Source: an uncultured Clostridia bacterium
GTDB lineage: Bacteria > Bacillota > Clostridia > Oscillospirales > Ruminococcaceae
DNA: 25,080 bases
Reading direction: 5' to 3'
Assembly (NCBI GenBank): GCA_937893735.1
Contig: CALBGD010000057.1
Location: forward strand, 1 to 25,080
Below, in pieces: positions 9,573 through 16,288 of this stretch. The stretch's first letter is position 1, and each line of letters begins with the position of its first letter. The notes beneath the pieces were generated by a model. That model was not told the origin of the DNA. It saw only the letters and a program-made list of their open reading frames with translations, and did no database searches. The translations under genes and the position numbers were made by a program.

Positions 9573-10352
9573 TTAAATCGTGTATTCAACTTCCTTTTCT
9601 CTGCCAGCGAAATCAAGCACCTTCAGTATCTCGCTTCTCAGGCGGATAAATTCAGGGTTGTTTCTGTCGCGGGGCTGGCTGAGATGTACCTCGAGTATTT
9701 CCTCTATCTTTGCCGGGCGCGGGGACATTACCACTATCTTGTTTGAAAGATAGACCGCCTCGTCCACATCGTGGGTCACCATCACCATGGTCATGTTCTG
9801 CTCAGACTTGATGCGCAGAAGTTCGTCCTGCATATTCATTCTGGTGAACGCGTCCAGCGCGCCGAGGGGCTCGTCAAGCAGCAGAGCTTTCGGGTGGCCG
9901 ATGAGCGCCCTTGCAAGGGAGGCTCTCTGGCACATTCCGCCGGAAAGCTGGTGCGGATATGACTTCTCAAAGCCGCTCAGCCCGACAAGCTCCATGAATT
10001 CCTTAACGGAATCCTTCTTCTGCTTGAAGATGTGCCTTGCCCTCAGCCCGAAGGAAATATTATCGTAGATATTCAGCCACGGGAACAGGTTCGGATCCTG
10101 AAAGACAAGTCCGCGGTCGTAATTCGGCTTGGTTATCTTCTCGCCGTCAAGGTAAACCGCTCCCTCTGTCGGCTGGTCAAGCCCCGCCAGAAGCCGGAGC
10201 ATGGTGGATTTTCCGCAGCCGGAGGGTCCTATCAGGCAGACGAAATCTCCCTGATGTATTTTCAGATCCACGCCGTTCAGCGCATGGACTATTTCTCCGT
10301 CCGGGCGCCGGAAGCTCTTTTTTACGCCTTTGAATTCTATTGCTCCTACCAT
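9573..10352 (-). CDS. ABC transporter ATP-binding protein (nitrate/sulfonate/taurine type)
   Basis: This 259-residue ATPase has all core motifs: Walker A 'GPSGCGKST', Q-loop 'LVFQDPNLFPW', signature 'LSGGMCQRASLARAL', Walker B 'ALLLDEPLGALD', and H-loop 'MVTHDVDEAVYLS'. It belongs to the SsuB/TauB/NrtD-like group and powers import with the permease encoded just before it. The start at 10352 has GGGAG seven bases upstream and overlaps the permease stop by seven bases, so translation is likely coupled. An in-frame GTG at 10373 would add seven residues but lacks a site. Its stop codon overlaps the ribosome binding region of the lipoprotein gene. Confidence 0.93.
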   Translation of the reverse strand: MVGAIEFKGVKKSFRRPDGEIVHALNGVDLKIHQGDFVCLIGPSGCGKSTMLRLLAGLDQPTEGAVYLDGEKITKPNYDRGLVFQDPNLFPWLNIYDNISFGLRARHIFKQKKDSVKEFMELVGLSGFEKSYPHQLSGGMCQRASLARALIGHPKALLLDEPLGALDAFTRMNMQDELLRIKSEQNMTMVMVTHDVDEAVYLSNKIVVMSPRPAKIEEILEVHLSQPRDRNNPEFIRLRSEILKVLDFAGREKEVEYTI

Positions 10353-11308
10353 TTGATGACTCCCTTCTGCCACAGCAGCACCTTGTCCCTCACCTTAAAC
10401 AGAATGGTGATAACGAGATAAAACAGCACTGCGATAACGATAAGCCCCGCGTAAACATTCGCGTAGCACATCATTTCCTTCTGCCAGTTGACATACCAGC
10501 CCATTCCGTATTTTGCGCCTATCATCTCCGCCGTCATCAGCGTTACGAACGAAGAGCAGATACCGTTGAACAGACCGAGGAATATGCTTGGCATTGCAGC
10601 GGGGACTCCCACCTTAAAAATACGCCAGAAGTGATTTGCGCCCAGCGTTGAAGCTACCTCGAAATAGGAATTCTTTACATTTGAGATACCGCTGGAAGTC
10701 AGCACGACCGTTGGGAACCACACGGATATTCCGATAATGAAAGCGCTCGCGGCCCTTGCGGTGGGGAATATCAGCAGGAATATCGGTATCCACGCCGTGG
10801 ACGGTATCGGACCCAGAATACGCACCAGCGGATTGATCCAGTAGCTGAGCGTCTTGCTGAACCCTATCCCGACGCCCATCAGGAAGCCGACAATCAGCCC
10901 TCCCAGAACGCCCGAAGCGAGTATTCCGGAGGAATATCCCACGCATTTCAGGATAAGCTCCCAGTCCTCGAAAAGCGTTCCGAACACCCGGTCGAGGGAG
11001 GGAAAATACAGGGTAGGCAGCAGCGCGGTCTTTACCGTGACGATGTTAAGGATATTCAGTACCAGAAGGACTCCGGCGAGAAACGGAGCTCTGTAAAACA
11101 GTCCGCCGTCATCGAATGACTTTTTATTTTTCAGGTGCAGAAGAAGCGCCGCTGCGAAATAAATAACGGTTATCGCGATTATCAGCCAAGCGAAATAAGG
11201 GTGCGCCGCCTTCTGGTGCTTATCAGAATCAGGTACCGCAACGGCGACTATCTCTGCGGCAGCGGCTGAAAGCAGCAGAAGTCCGGAGCGAAACAGGGTT
11301 TTATTCAT
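10346..11308 (-). CDS. ABC transporter permease (nitrate/sulfonate/taurine type)
   Basis: This is an integral membrane subunit with the EAA-type coupling loop 'EVASTLGANHFWRIFKVGVP' that docks the ATPase, and the preceding conserved 'PLVRILGPIPSTAWIPI'. At 320 residues it is longer than the usual 250-270. The surplus is an N-terminal pair of hydrophobic segments (residues about 5-27 and 38-58) before the canonical transmembrane core. It starts 18 bases after the DUF1847 gene with AAAGGAA upstream and its last codons overlap the ATPase start. A single permease gene suggests a homodimer. Confidence 0.92.
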   Translation of the reverse strand: MNKTLFRSGLLLLSAAAAEIVAVAVPDSDKHQKAAHPYFAWLIIAITVIYFAAALLLHLKNKKSFDDGGLFYRAPFLAGVLLVLNILNIVTVKTALLPTLYFPSLDRVFGTLFEDWELILKCVGYSSGILASGVLGGLIVGFLMGVGIGFSKTLSYWINPLVRILGPIPSTAWIPIFLLIFPTARAASAFIIGISVWFPTVVLTSSGISNVKNSYFEVASTLGANHFWRIFKVGVPAAMPSIFLGLFNGICSSFVTLMTAEMIGAKYGMGWYVNWQKEMMCYANVYAGLIVIAVLFYLVITILFKVRDKVLLWQKGVIKW

Positions 11309-11326
11309 TGTTTATTCCTTTCCGGC

Positions 11327-12022
11327 TCACTTTATGTTGCCTATGCTGAGCTTTGAATAGTCTATTTCCTCGCCGACAGGCGCAAGGAGCAGCTTTTTGT
11401 AATACGCTCTCGCCTGATACAGCGCGCCGACAGGATTATGCGCAAGCACTCTGTCCTTGGTGACGAGTGTAGTTGTTATGCCCTTTGCATACTTGTAGAA
11501 CAGACTGTCGTGACCTACGCACAGCCCAACAACGACATTCAGATCCACCTTTGCCTTGTTGAGGAGCTTTGCCTGCATGATGGGGTTGCACATTACCTTT
11601 CCGGTGACGCAGGTGTATTTTTCGTCTATCCCGATATCCGTCTTGTTAACTGAGCCGACCTTGCAGCCTACTCCGTAAACCTCGAAACCGTTCAGCTTCA
11701 GTATGCGGGCAAATATACGGCTTTCCTCGATAAGTCCCACGCAGGTCGCTATGCCTATCTTTTTTACGCCGATCTTGCGTGCGAACTCGATTATCTCCTC
11801 TACCCTTGTGTATTTCCCGTAGAACGCGCCCTCTACCTCTGCGGACGCCACCGCGATCTTACGGTTGGTACGGTTTTTTAAGTAGAGGTCTGTGACCTCG
11901 TTTATTTCCTCCTCTGTGAGGGCGGCGGTGGGGCAGAACTCAGGATATGTGCCGTTCCGCTTGGCGCAGTTTAGTACTCCGCAGTCGGTGCAGCTATGGC
12001 AGATGTTCTTGTTGTCAGACAT
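11327..12022 (-). CDS. DUF1847 family protein, Cys-rich, probably metal-binding
   Basis: This 231-residue protein has an N-terminal cysteine cluster (C8, C11, C14, C19, with C30 nearby: 'CHSCTDCGVLNC') and then a Rossmann-like domain with repeated Cys-Gly or Gly-Cys turns ('GIATCVGL', 'GVGCKVG', 'VVGLCVGHDSLF', 'HNPVGALYQARAYY'). This matches the DUF1847 family, which carries a predicted metal-binding annotation and has no proven function that I know. With about ten cysteines and no signal peptide it is a cytoplasmic candidate for metal or Fe-S binding. It is first in the ABC transporter operon, directly after the leader-terminator element. The start has TAGGAGG eight bases upstream, and that site begins within three bases of the end of the terminator's T-run. 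Confidence 0.85.
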   Translation of the reverse strand: MSDNKNICHSCTDCGVLNCAKRNGTYPEFCPTAALTEEEINEVTDLYLKNRTNRKIAVASAEVEGAFYGKYTRVEEIIEFARKIGVKKIGIATCVGLIEESRIFARILKLNGFEVYGVGCKVGSVNKTDIGIDEKYTCVTGKVMCNPIMQAKLLNKAKVDLNVVVGLCVGHDSLFYKYAKGITTTLVTKDRVLAHNPVGALYQARAYYKKLLLAPVGEEIDYSKLSIGNIK

Positions 12023-12039
12023 GATGTTTTCCTCCTAAT

Positions 12040-12065
12040 AAAAAAAAAGCGCATTCTGCTGCGCT
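12040..12065 (-). terminator. Leader terminator (candidate attenuator) before the DUF1847-ABC operon
   Basis: On the minus strand a 6-bp stem AGCGCA (12065-12060) and TGCGCT (12053-12048) with loop GCAGAA is followed by nine T residues (12048-12040, the first shared with the stem). It lies between the leader peptide stop and the ribosome binding site of the first operon gene, so it would stop transcription before the operon unless prevented. Leader bases CTGCGC (12119-12114), inside the end of the leader reading frame, are complementary to GCGCAG (12064-12059) in the terminator's left arm and could act as an anti-terminator. Confidence 0.85.
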
Positions 12066-12094
12066 CCGATTATGGCTGGGTTTCTGTCTGAAAC

Positions 12095-12190
12095 TCACAT
12101 TCGGAATATACGGGCGCAGGAAGTGAACTCGGTCATACGGCGCATGACTGAACACATCATATTACAGCACATCATCTTTACAGAGCTCAT
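12095..12190 (-). CDS. Met/Cys-rich leader peptide (31 codons)
   Basis: A small reading frame starts at ATG 12190 with GAAAGGGG nine bases upstream and ends with TGA at 12097-12095. It has 31 codons, of which 8 are Met and 4 are Cys, concentrated in 'KMMCCNMMCSVMRRM' (residues 5-19). The transcript start expected from the promoter is about 65 bases upstream. The stop is followed by a small hairpin (GTTTC/GAAAC, 12094-12080) and then the intrinsic terminator. The composition and position fit a leader that senses Cys- or Met-tRNA supply by ribosome stalling. An alternative is a soft-metal-binding peptide. It was too short for standard gene finders; translation is inferred from the ribosome binding site and codon composition. 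Confidence 0.72.
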   Translation of the reverse strand: MSSVKMMCCNMMCSVMRRMTEFTSCARIFRM

Positions 12191-12261
12191 CTGTGATTTC
12201 CCCTTTCTACGAGTATTCATATATTACATATTGTTTTGATATGTTTTGTTGGTGCAATGCT

Positions 12262-12290
12262 ATTATAACTGATAACTGACAAATTGTCAA
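12262..12290 (-). promoter_or_regulatory. Perfect-consensus promoter of the leader-DUF1847-ABC operon
   Basis: On the minus strand TTGACA (12290-12285) and TATAAT (12267-12262) are 17 bases apart, both exact. The predicted start is near 12255. Such a strong promoter fits control downstream of initiation, at the leader terminator. Confidence 0.88.
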
Positions 12291-12308
12291 GGGGAATATG
12301 GAAAAAAA

Positions 12309-12418
12309 GTTACCACTAAGTAACGCTTTGTGCATAATAACCAAATCCTTAAAACGCTTATTTAGAAATGCAGCGAACTGTACAAATTACAAATGCTGTC
12401 CACTTTGTATAAGGATTT
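12309..12418. promoter_or_regulatory. Inverted repeats between the divergent promoters
   Basis: This 130-base spacer between two outward-facing consensus promoters holds a dyad GTTAC-6-GTAAC (12309-12324) and a widely spaced perfect 9-bp inverted repeat, AAATCCTTA (12343-12351) and TAAGGATTT (12410-12418). The latter ends one base before the plus-strand -35 box. They could be operator sites; no regulator is known. No gene is seen between 12291 and 12493. Confidence 0.35.
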
Positions 12419-12419
12419 A

Positions 12420-12448
12420 TTGACAAAATCTTCTTATACTGATATAAT
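12420..12448 (+). promoter_or_regulatory. Perfect-consensus promoter of the membrane protein-glycosyltransferase pair
   Basis: TTGACA (12420-12425) and TATAAT (12443-12448) are 17 bases apart, both exact. The predicted start is near 12455, giving a leader of about 40 bases that contains a small ACAGC/GCTGT hairpin. Confidence 0.88.
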
Positions 12449-12493
12449 TATAGAAATACAGCGTGGTTTGCTGTTTAAAAAGTGAGGTATTAT

Positions 12494-13807
12494 ATGAAAA
12501 GGATAACTGCGGTGCTGCTCCGGGCGGGAGTGTTCGCGGCGGTGCTTCTGGCGCTGTGGGCTTTGCTGACCCTTTCCGCCGCCGTGCCGAACGACAGTAT
12601 ATATGGAAATATGCTGTCGAGCGCTGAGTACTACATGGAAACCGAACCGTTCCAAGGGGAAGGTCAGCTACGTATGCGGCAGGACAACTATGCGGACGCA
12701 ATACTTCTTAACGTAGCATGGAATATGGGCAGCGGCTTGCCTTTCAGCTCCGCGCTGGACACGAAATACTATGACGGCGGCGAACGCGGCGAGAACTACG
12801 GGCTGTACTGTTCAGTCACGGAAAACGCGGCTCCAAATACGGATTACACCCGCTACTGGCACGGAATGTCCGCTCTGATACGCCCGCTTATGCTGGTTAC
12901 AGATGTCCGGGGGATCAAGCTCATCGGGGAGATATCCGCGTTTCTTCTGCTGGCGCTTAACTGCGCCCTGCTGCTGAAAAAGCGCCAGTTCTTTGCAGCG
13001 GGAGCAGTTCCTGCGGCGTTTTTATGCGTACACATCTGGGATATCGGACTTGCGATGGAATATCAGCCGGCGGTGCTGATAACCCTGCTTCTGCTGCCGC
13101 TGTATATTCTGATGGAAAAAAAGGACGGCGCACTGCCGCTCCTTGCAGTGATATCCGGAACGATGATCGCATTCTTTGACTTCCTGACCGCTGAAACGCT
13201 CACGATACTGATACCGCTGCTGACCGTTTTCATCATTCGAAAGCAGGAAGGGAGAGCCGTTTCGCTGCGCGGCAATGTCCTGATGATTGCTGACTGCGGC
13301 GGCGCATGGCTTCTTTCCTACGCGGGGACGTTCCTTGTAAAGTGGGGCGCAGCAAGCATTGCCGCGGGAGAAAACAAATTCCTTGCCGCGATAACCTCTG
13401 CGGAGGTCAGAATGTACGGCTCAGCGGAGCAGCTTTCCCCGGCGGAACAGTTTTTTGCCGCGCCGCTTGCGAACATCTCAACGCTTTTCGGAGGAACTTC
13501 CCGGCTGGACTGGGGCGCAGTTACGGCGGGAATATTGATAAGCGCGGCAGTAACAGGCGCGGTATTCTATCTGTTCCACGACCGTGAGCGATTCGACCGG
13601 AGCTTCACGCTCACAATGCTGATACTCGGCGCGCTTCCGTTCGTGAGATTTTTCCTGCTGAACAATCACTCTTACCTGCACGAATTTTTCACATACCGTG
13701 CGCTTGCCTCGTCGATACTCGCTGTTTTTGCAGCGGTATGGTTCCCGCTTAGGTTCGGCAGGAAAAAATCCTCCGCAAAAGGAGGGAAAAAGCATGGAAG
13801 AGCTTGA
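12494..13807 (+). CDS. Polytopic membrane protein, function unknown
   Basis: This 437-residue protein has an N-terminal membrane segment (about residues 8-30), an extracytoplasmic stretch of about 85 residues, then roughly nine to ten further hydrophobic helices and a basic tail ('GRKKSSAKGGKKHGRA'). The extracytoplasmic part ends in 'TRYWHGMSALIRPLMLV', a pattern I associate with uncharacterised GT-C-like membrane proteins of Gram-positive bacteria; I cannot name the family firmly. It overlaps the GT2 gene by 14 bases, so the two are probably translated together and may act in one glycan or lipid-glycan pathway, with the GT2 enzyme charging a lipid carrier. The start is ATG at 12494 with GAGGT five bases upstream rather than the GTG at 12482. 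Confidence 0.75.
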   Translation: MKRITAVLLRAGVFAAVLLALWALLTLSAAVPNDSIYGNMLSSAEYYMETEPFQGEGQLRMRQDNYADAILLNVAWNMGSGLPFSSALDTKYYDGGERGENYGLYCSVTENAAPNTDYTRYWHGMSALIRPLMLVTDVRGIKLIGEISAFLLLALNCALLLKKRQFFAAGAVPAAFLCVHIWDIGLAMEYQPAVLITLLLLPLYILMEKKDGALPLLAVISGTMIAFFDFLTAETLTILIPLLTVFIIRKQEGRAVSLRGNVLMIADCGGAWLLSYAGTFLVKWGAASIAAGENKFLAAITSAEVRMYGSAEQLSPAEQFFAAPLANISTLFGGTSRLDWGAVTAGILISAAVTGAVFYLFHDRERFDRSFTLTMLILGALPFVRFFLLNNHSYLHEFFTYRALASSILAVFAAVWFPLRFGRKKSSAKGGKKHGRA

Positions 13808-14480
13808 ACTGACTATCCTTATGCCCTGCCTTAACGAATCCCGGACTGTTGCGCGGTGCGTTGGGCTGGCAAGGGAATTCCTGCGGGAAAACAGCGTCTG
13901 CGGAGAGGTGCTTGTCGCCGACAACGGAAGCACTGACGGTTCTGCTGAACTGGCGCGGGCCGCAGGCGCGCGGGTCGTCAGCATTACTGAGCGCGGCTAT
14001 GGGAATGCGCTCATCGGGGGAATAAAAGCCGCCCGAGGGAAGTATGTGATAATGGGCGACTGCGACATGAGCTACGATATGCTTCATCTGGGCGGATTCC
14101 TCGAAAAACTGCGGGAGGGATACCCCCTTGTGATGGGCTGCCGTCTGGACAACATACAGCCCGGCGCCATGCCGTTTTCTCACAGGTACATCGGGGTTCC
14201 GGTGCTGTCGTTTCTTGGGCGCGTGAGGTTGCGCACGCAGGTGCGGGATTTTCACTGCGGACTGCGCGGCTTCGACCGGGAGAGGGCGCTCGCGCTCGGA
14301 CTTTCCTGCGGAGGAATGGAATTCGCGACCGAGATCATCGGGAAATTCGCGCTTTCCGGAGCCGATATAGCCGAGATCTCGGTAACGCTCAGTCCGGATG
14401 GGCGCGGCGGGAGATCCCACCTGCGAACTATCCGGGACGGTTTGCGGCATTTAAGGTACATATTCTTCGGCTGCCGCTGA
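13794..14480 (+). CDS. Family 2 glycosyltransferase (dolichyl-phosphate sugar synthase-like)
   Basis: This 228-residue GT-A protein has the usual start of family 2 enzymes ('LTILMPCLNESRTVARCV'), 'VLVADNGSTDGSAELA', the DxD-type metal/nucleotide site 'GDCDMSYD', and 'FHCGLRGFDRERAL'. It resembles polyprenyl-phosphate mannose/glucose synthases that transfer a sugar from a nucleotide to a lipid phosphate at the cytoplasmic face. After the conserved 'GGRSHLRTIRDGLRHL' it stops, whereas many relatives continue into one or two C-terminal membrane helices; membrane attachment may be supplied by the partner protein upstream. The start at 13794 has AAAGGAGG upstream inside the previous gene. Sugar and acceptor are not known. 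Confidence 0.87.
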   Translation: MEELELTILMPCLNESRTVARCVGLAREFLRENSVCGEVLVADNGSTDGSAELARAAGARVVSITERGYGNALIGGIKAARGKYVIMGDCDMSYDMLHLGGFLEKLREGYPLVMGCRLDNIQPGAMPFSHRYIGVPVLSFLGRVRLRTQVRDFHCGLRGFDRERALALGLSCGGMEFATEIIGKFALSGADIAEISVTLSPDGRGGRSHLRTIRDGLRHLRYIFFGCR

Positions 14481-14492
14481 GAATACGAAAAA

Positions 14493-14527
14493 ATCCCCGC
14501 ATACGCGTCCGGTGCGTATGCGGGGAT
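14493..14527. terminator. Bidirectional terminator between GT2 gene and pyrimidine operon
   Basis: A perfect 14-bp stem, ATCCCCGCATACGC (14493-14506) with its complement (14514-14527), has a 7-base loop. On the minus strand the stem continues into TTTTTT, a strong tail. On the plus strand the tail is AAAGTTTTATTTATT. It ends the long pyrimidine operon and the convergent glycosyltransferase transcript. Confidence 0.92.
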
Positions 14528-14533
14528 AAAGTT

Positions 14534-14947
14534 TTATTTATTAGACTGCTGAGGTGCGCGGCGGCAGTTCTCCAGAAGGTTTATGAGCTGAGAAATCGGA
14601 ACGAAGAACGCTTCCTCGCTGTCGTCCTCCATCTCAATGACCATCAGCGCCTTTGTGCCCCAGTCGTTCACCGTTATCCGGCGGATAGTGGAGCCCTTGT
14701 CAGTCTTGGTGTTGATCGACTTCAGCAGGTCGTTCATGCGGACGAATCCATGTATCCTGCCGCTGCTGCTTGTCCGGAATGACAGCTTCTTTGCGAGGGG
14801 TCTTTCGATGTCGATTATTACCCTGATCTCCGTTATCCCGCCGGGCATTTCAGCCTCCGTGCGATGCACCGTGCGGAACAGCTTTGCCGGAATGTAGTCC
14901 TCCAGCTTGACCGTCGGCACGTCTGCGTAATGCTCTGAATTAGCCAT
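14534..14947 (-). CDS. Hypothetical protein, last gene of pyrimidine operon
   Basis: This 137-residue protein is not recognised. It is soluble-looking with no signal or membrane segment, has mixed alternating hydrophobic/charged strands ('TEIRVIIDIERPL', 'TIRRITVNDWGTKALMVIEM', 'EEAFFVPISQLINLL') and no cysteine apart from one near the end. It starts 18 bases after the aminotransferase gene with AAGGAAGG upstream and ends at the operon terminator, so it is co-transcribed with pyrimidine breakdown genes. A role in that pathway or its control is only an inference from position. Confidence 0.75.
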   Translation of the reverse strand: MANSEHYADVPTVKLEDYIPAKLFRTVHRTEAEMPGGITEIRVIIDIERPLAKKLSFRTSSSGRIHGFVRMNDLLKSINTKTDKGSTIRRITVNDWGTKALMVIEMEDDSEEAFFVPISQLINLLENCRRAPQQSNK

Positions 14948-14965
14948 GCTTCATCGATCCTTCCT

Positions 14966-16288
14966 TTAAAGAGTTGCGTCTACCTCGGCGAGGACTTCGT
15001 CTACCTTCACCATTTCCTCGCGGAGCTGCTCCGGAGTGATGATGAGCGGCGGGCATACAAGTATCATGTTCTCATGGGAGTAGGTCATGAATTTCTTCGC
15101 CTTGAGCTTTCCGATGATACCGCCCATCACGCCGAGCTTGTCGCCGCCGTAGGGCACCAGGGGCTCCCTTGTTTCCTTGTCCTTGACCAGCTCGATAGCG
15201 GAGAACAGACCGATGTAGCGCACATCGCCCACGCACTTGTGCTTAGCCTTGAGCTCCTCGAGTATCTCGCCGAGCACCTTGCCGCTCTTGTTTACGTTGT
15301 CGAGGATATTGCTGTCCTTGTAGTAGTTCAGGCAGGCAACTCCGGCTGCGCAGGCAAGCGGGTGTCCGCTGTATGTAAGTCCGCACTGGAGCACGTTGTC
15401 ATCGAAGTAATCCGCAATCTTCTTGCTGACTGCAACGCCGCCTAGCTGTACATAGCCGCAGGTAACTCCCTTTGCGAAGCTTACGATATCAGGCTTTACG
15501 CCGAAGTTTTCAAAGGCGAACATCTTTCCGGTGCGTCCGAAGCCTGCCATGACCTCGTCGCATATCATCATGATGCCGAACTCGTCGCAGATTTTGCGCA
15601 CGCCTGCGAGGTAGCCCTCCGGCGGGATAATGATACCGTTGGAACCTGTAATTGTTTCCATTACGATCGCTGCTACGGTGTCTGGTCCCTCATAAATAAC
15701 CTGCTCGCGGAGCTTATTTACATAATACTCACTGTACTCCTTCTCGCTTGCGAACGGAAGATTATCGCGGTACATATACGGGTCGAAGAACTTCACGAAG
15801 CCGGGGATTCCGGGCTCGAGGGGATATCTTCTCGGCTCACCGGTCAGGTTGCCTGCGCCGAATGTGGAACCGTGGTAGCTCCTGTAACGGGAGAACACCT
15901 TTTTCCTGCCGGTGTACATTCTCGCCATCTTGATGGCGTTTTCGTTTGCGTCGGCGCCGCCGTTGGTGAAGAACACCTTGGCGATGTTGTCCGGCATGAG
16001 GTCTACGACCATTTCAGCGAGCTTGGAACGGCTCTCGCAGGCGTAGCTGGGGCCTACGAAGCAGAACTTCTCAGCCTGCTCCTTGATGGCGTCGATTATG
16101 GGGCGGCAGCCGAAGCCTACGTTCAGGTTAACGAGCTGGCTGGACATATCGGTGTAGCGGTTTCCGTCGTAATCCCAAAAGTAAATGCCCTCGCCGCGCT
16201 CCACGGGAATAGGGTTCAGACCGCCCTGCTTTGACCATGACTGTAAATTGTACTTGGTGTGGTTGGTTTTGATCTCAGTTGCATTCAT
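14966..16288 (-). CDS. Class III PLP-dependent aminotransferase, probable beta-alanine aminotransferase
   Basis: This 440-residue enzyme has the class III (omega-aminotransferase) fold. Visible are 'FFTNGGADANENAIKMARMYTG' near the PLP phosphate site, 'YRSYHGSTFGAGNLTG', 'ICDEVMAGFGRTGKMFAFE' with the PLP-binding Asp, and the Schiff-base Lys in 'VSFAKGVTCGYVQLGGVAVS'. Placed after dihydropyrimidine dehydrogenase and dihydropyrimidinase genes, it most likely transfers the amino group of beta-alanine or beta-aminoisobutyrate to a keto acid, giving malonate semialdehyde or its methyl form. The substrate is inferred from context. The start at 16288 has GGAGG upstream inside the 3' end of the regulator gene, a 14-base overlap that suggests translational coupling. 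Confidence 0.9.
   Translation of the reverse strand: MNATEIKTNHTKYNLQSWSKQGGLNPIPVERGEGIYFWDYDGNRYTDMSSQLVNLNVGFGCRPIIDAIKEQAEKFCFVGPSYACESRSKLAEMVVDLMPDNIAKVFFTNGGADANENAIKMARMYTGRKKVFSRYRSYHGSTFGAGNLTGEPRRYPLEPGIPGFVKFFDPYMYRDNLPFASEKEYSEYYVNKLREQVIYEGPDTVAAIVMETITGSNGIIIPPEGYLAGVRKICDEFGIMMICDEVMAGFGRTGKMFAFENFGVKPDIVSFAKGVTCGYVQLGGVAVSKKIADYFDDNVLQCGLTYSGHPLACAAGVACLNYYKDSNILDNVNKSGKVLGEILEELKAKHKCVGDVRYIGLFSAIELVKDKETREPLVPYGGDKLGVMGGIIGKLKAKKFMTYSHENMILVCPPLIITPEQLREEMVKVDEVLAEVDATL

Noticed and set aside
12040..12190. SAM (S-box) or T-box riboswitch in the DUF1847 leader
   Set aside because: None of the conserved core elements I know of these riboswitches is visible, whereas a translated Met/Cys frame and terminator are.
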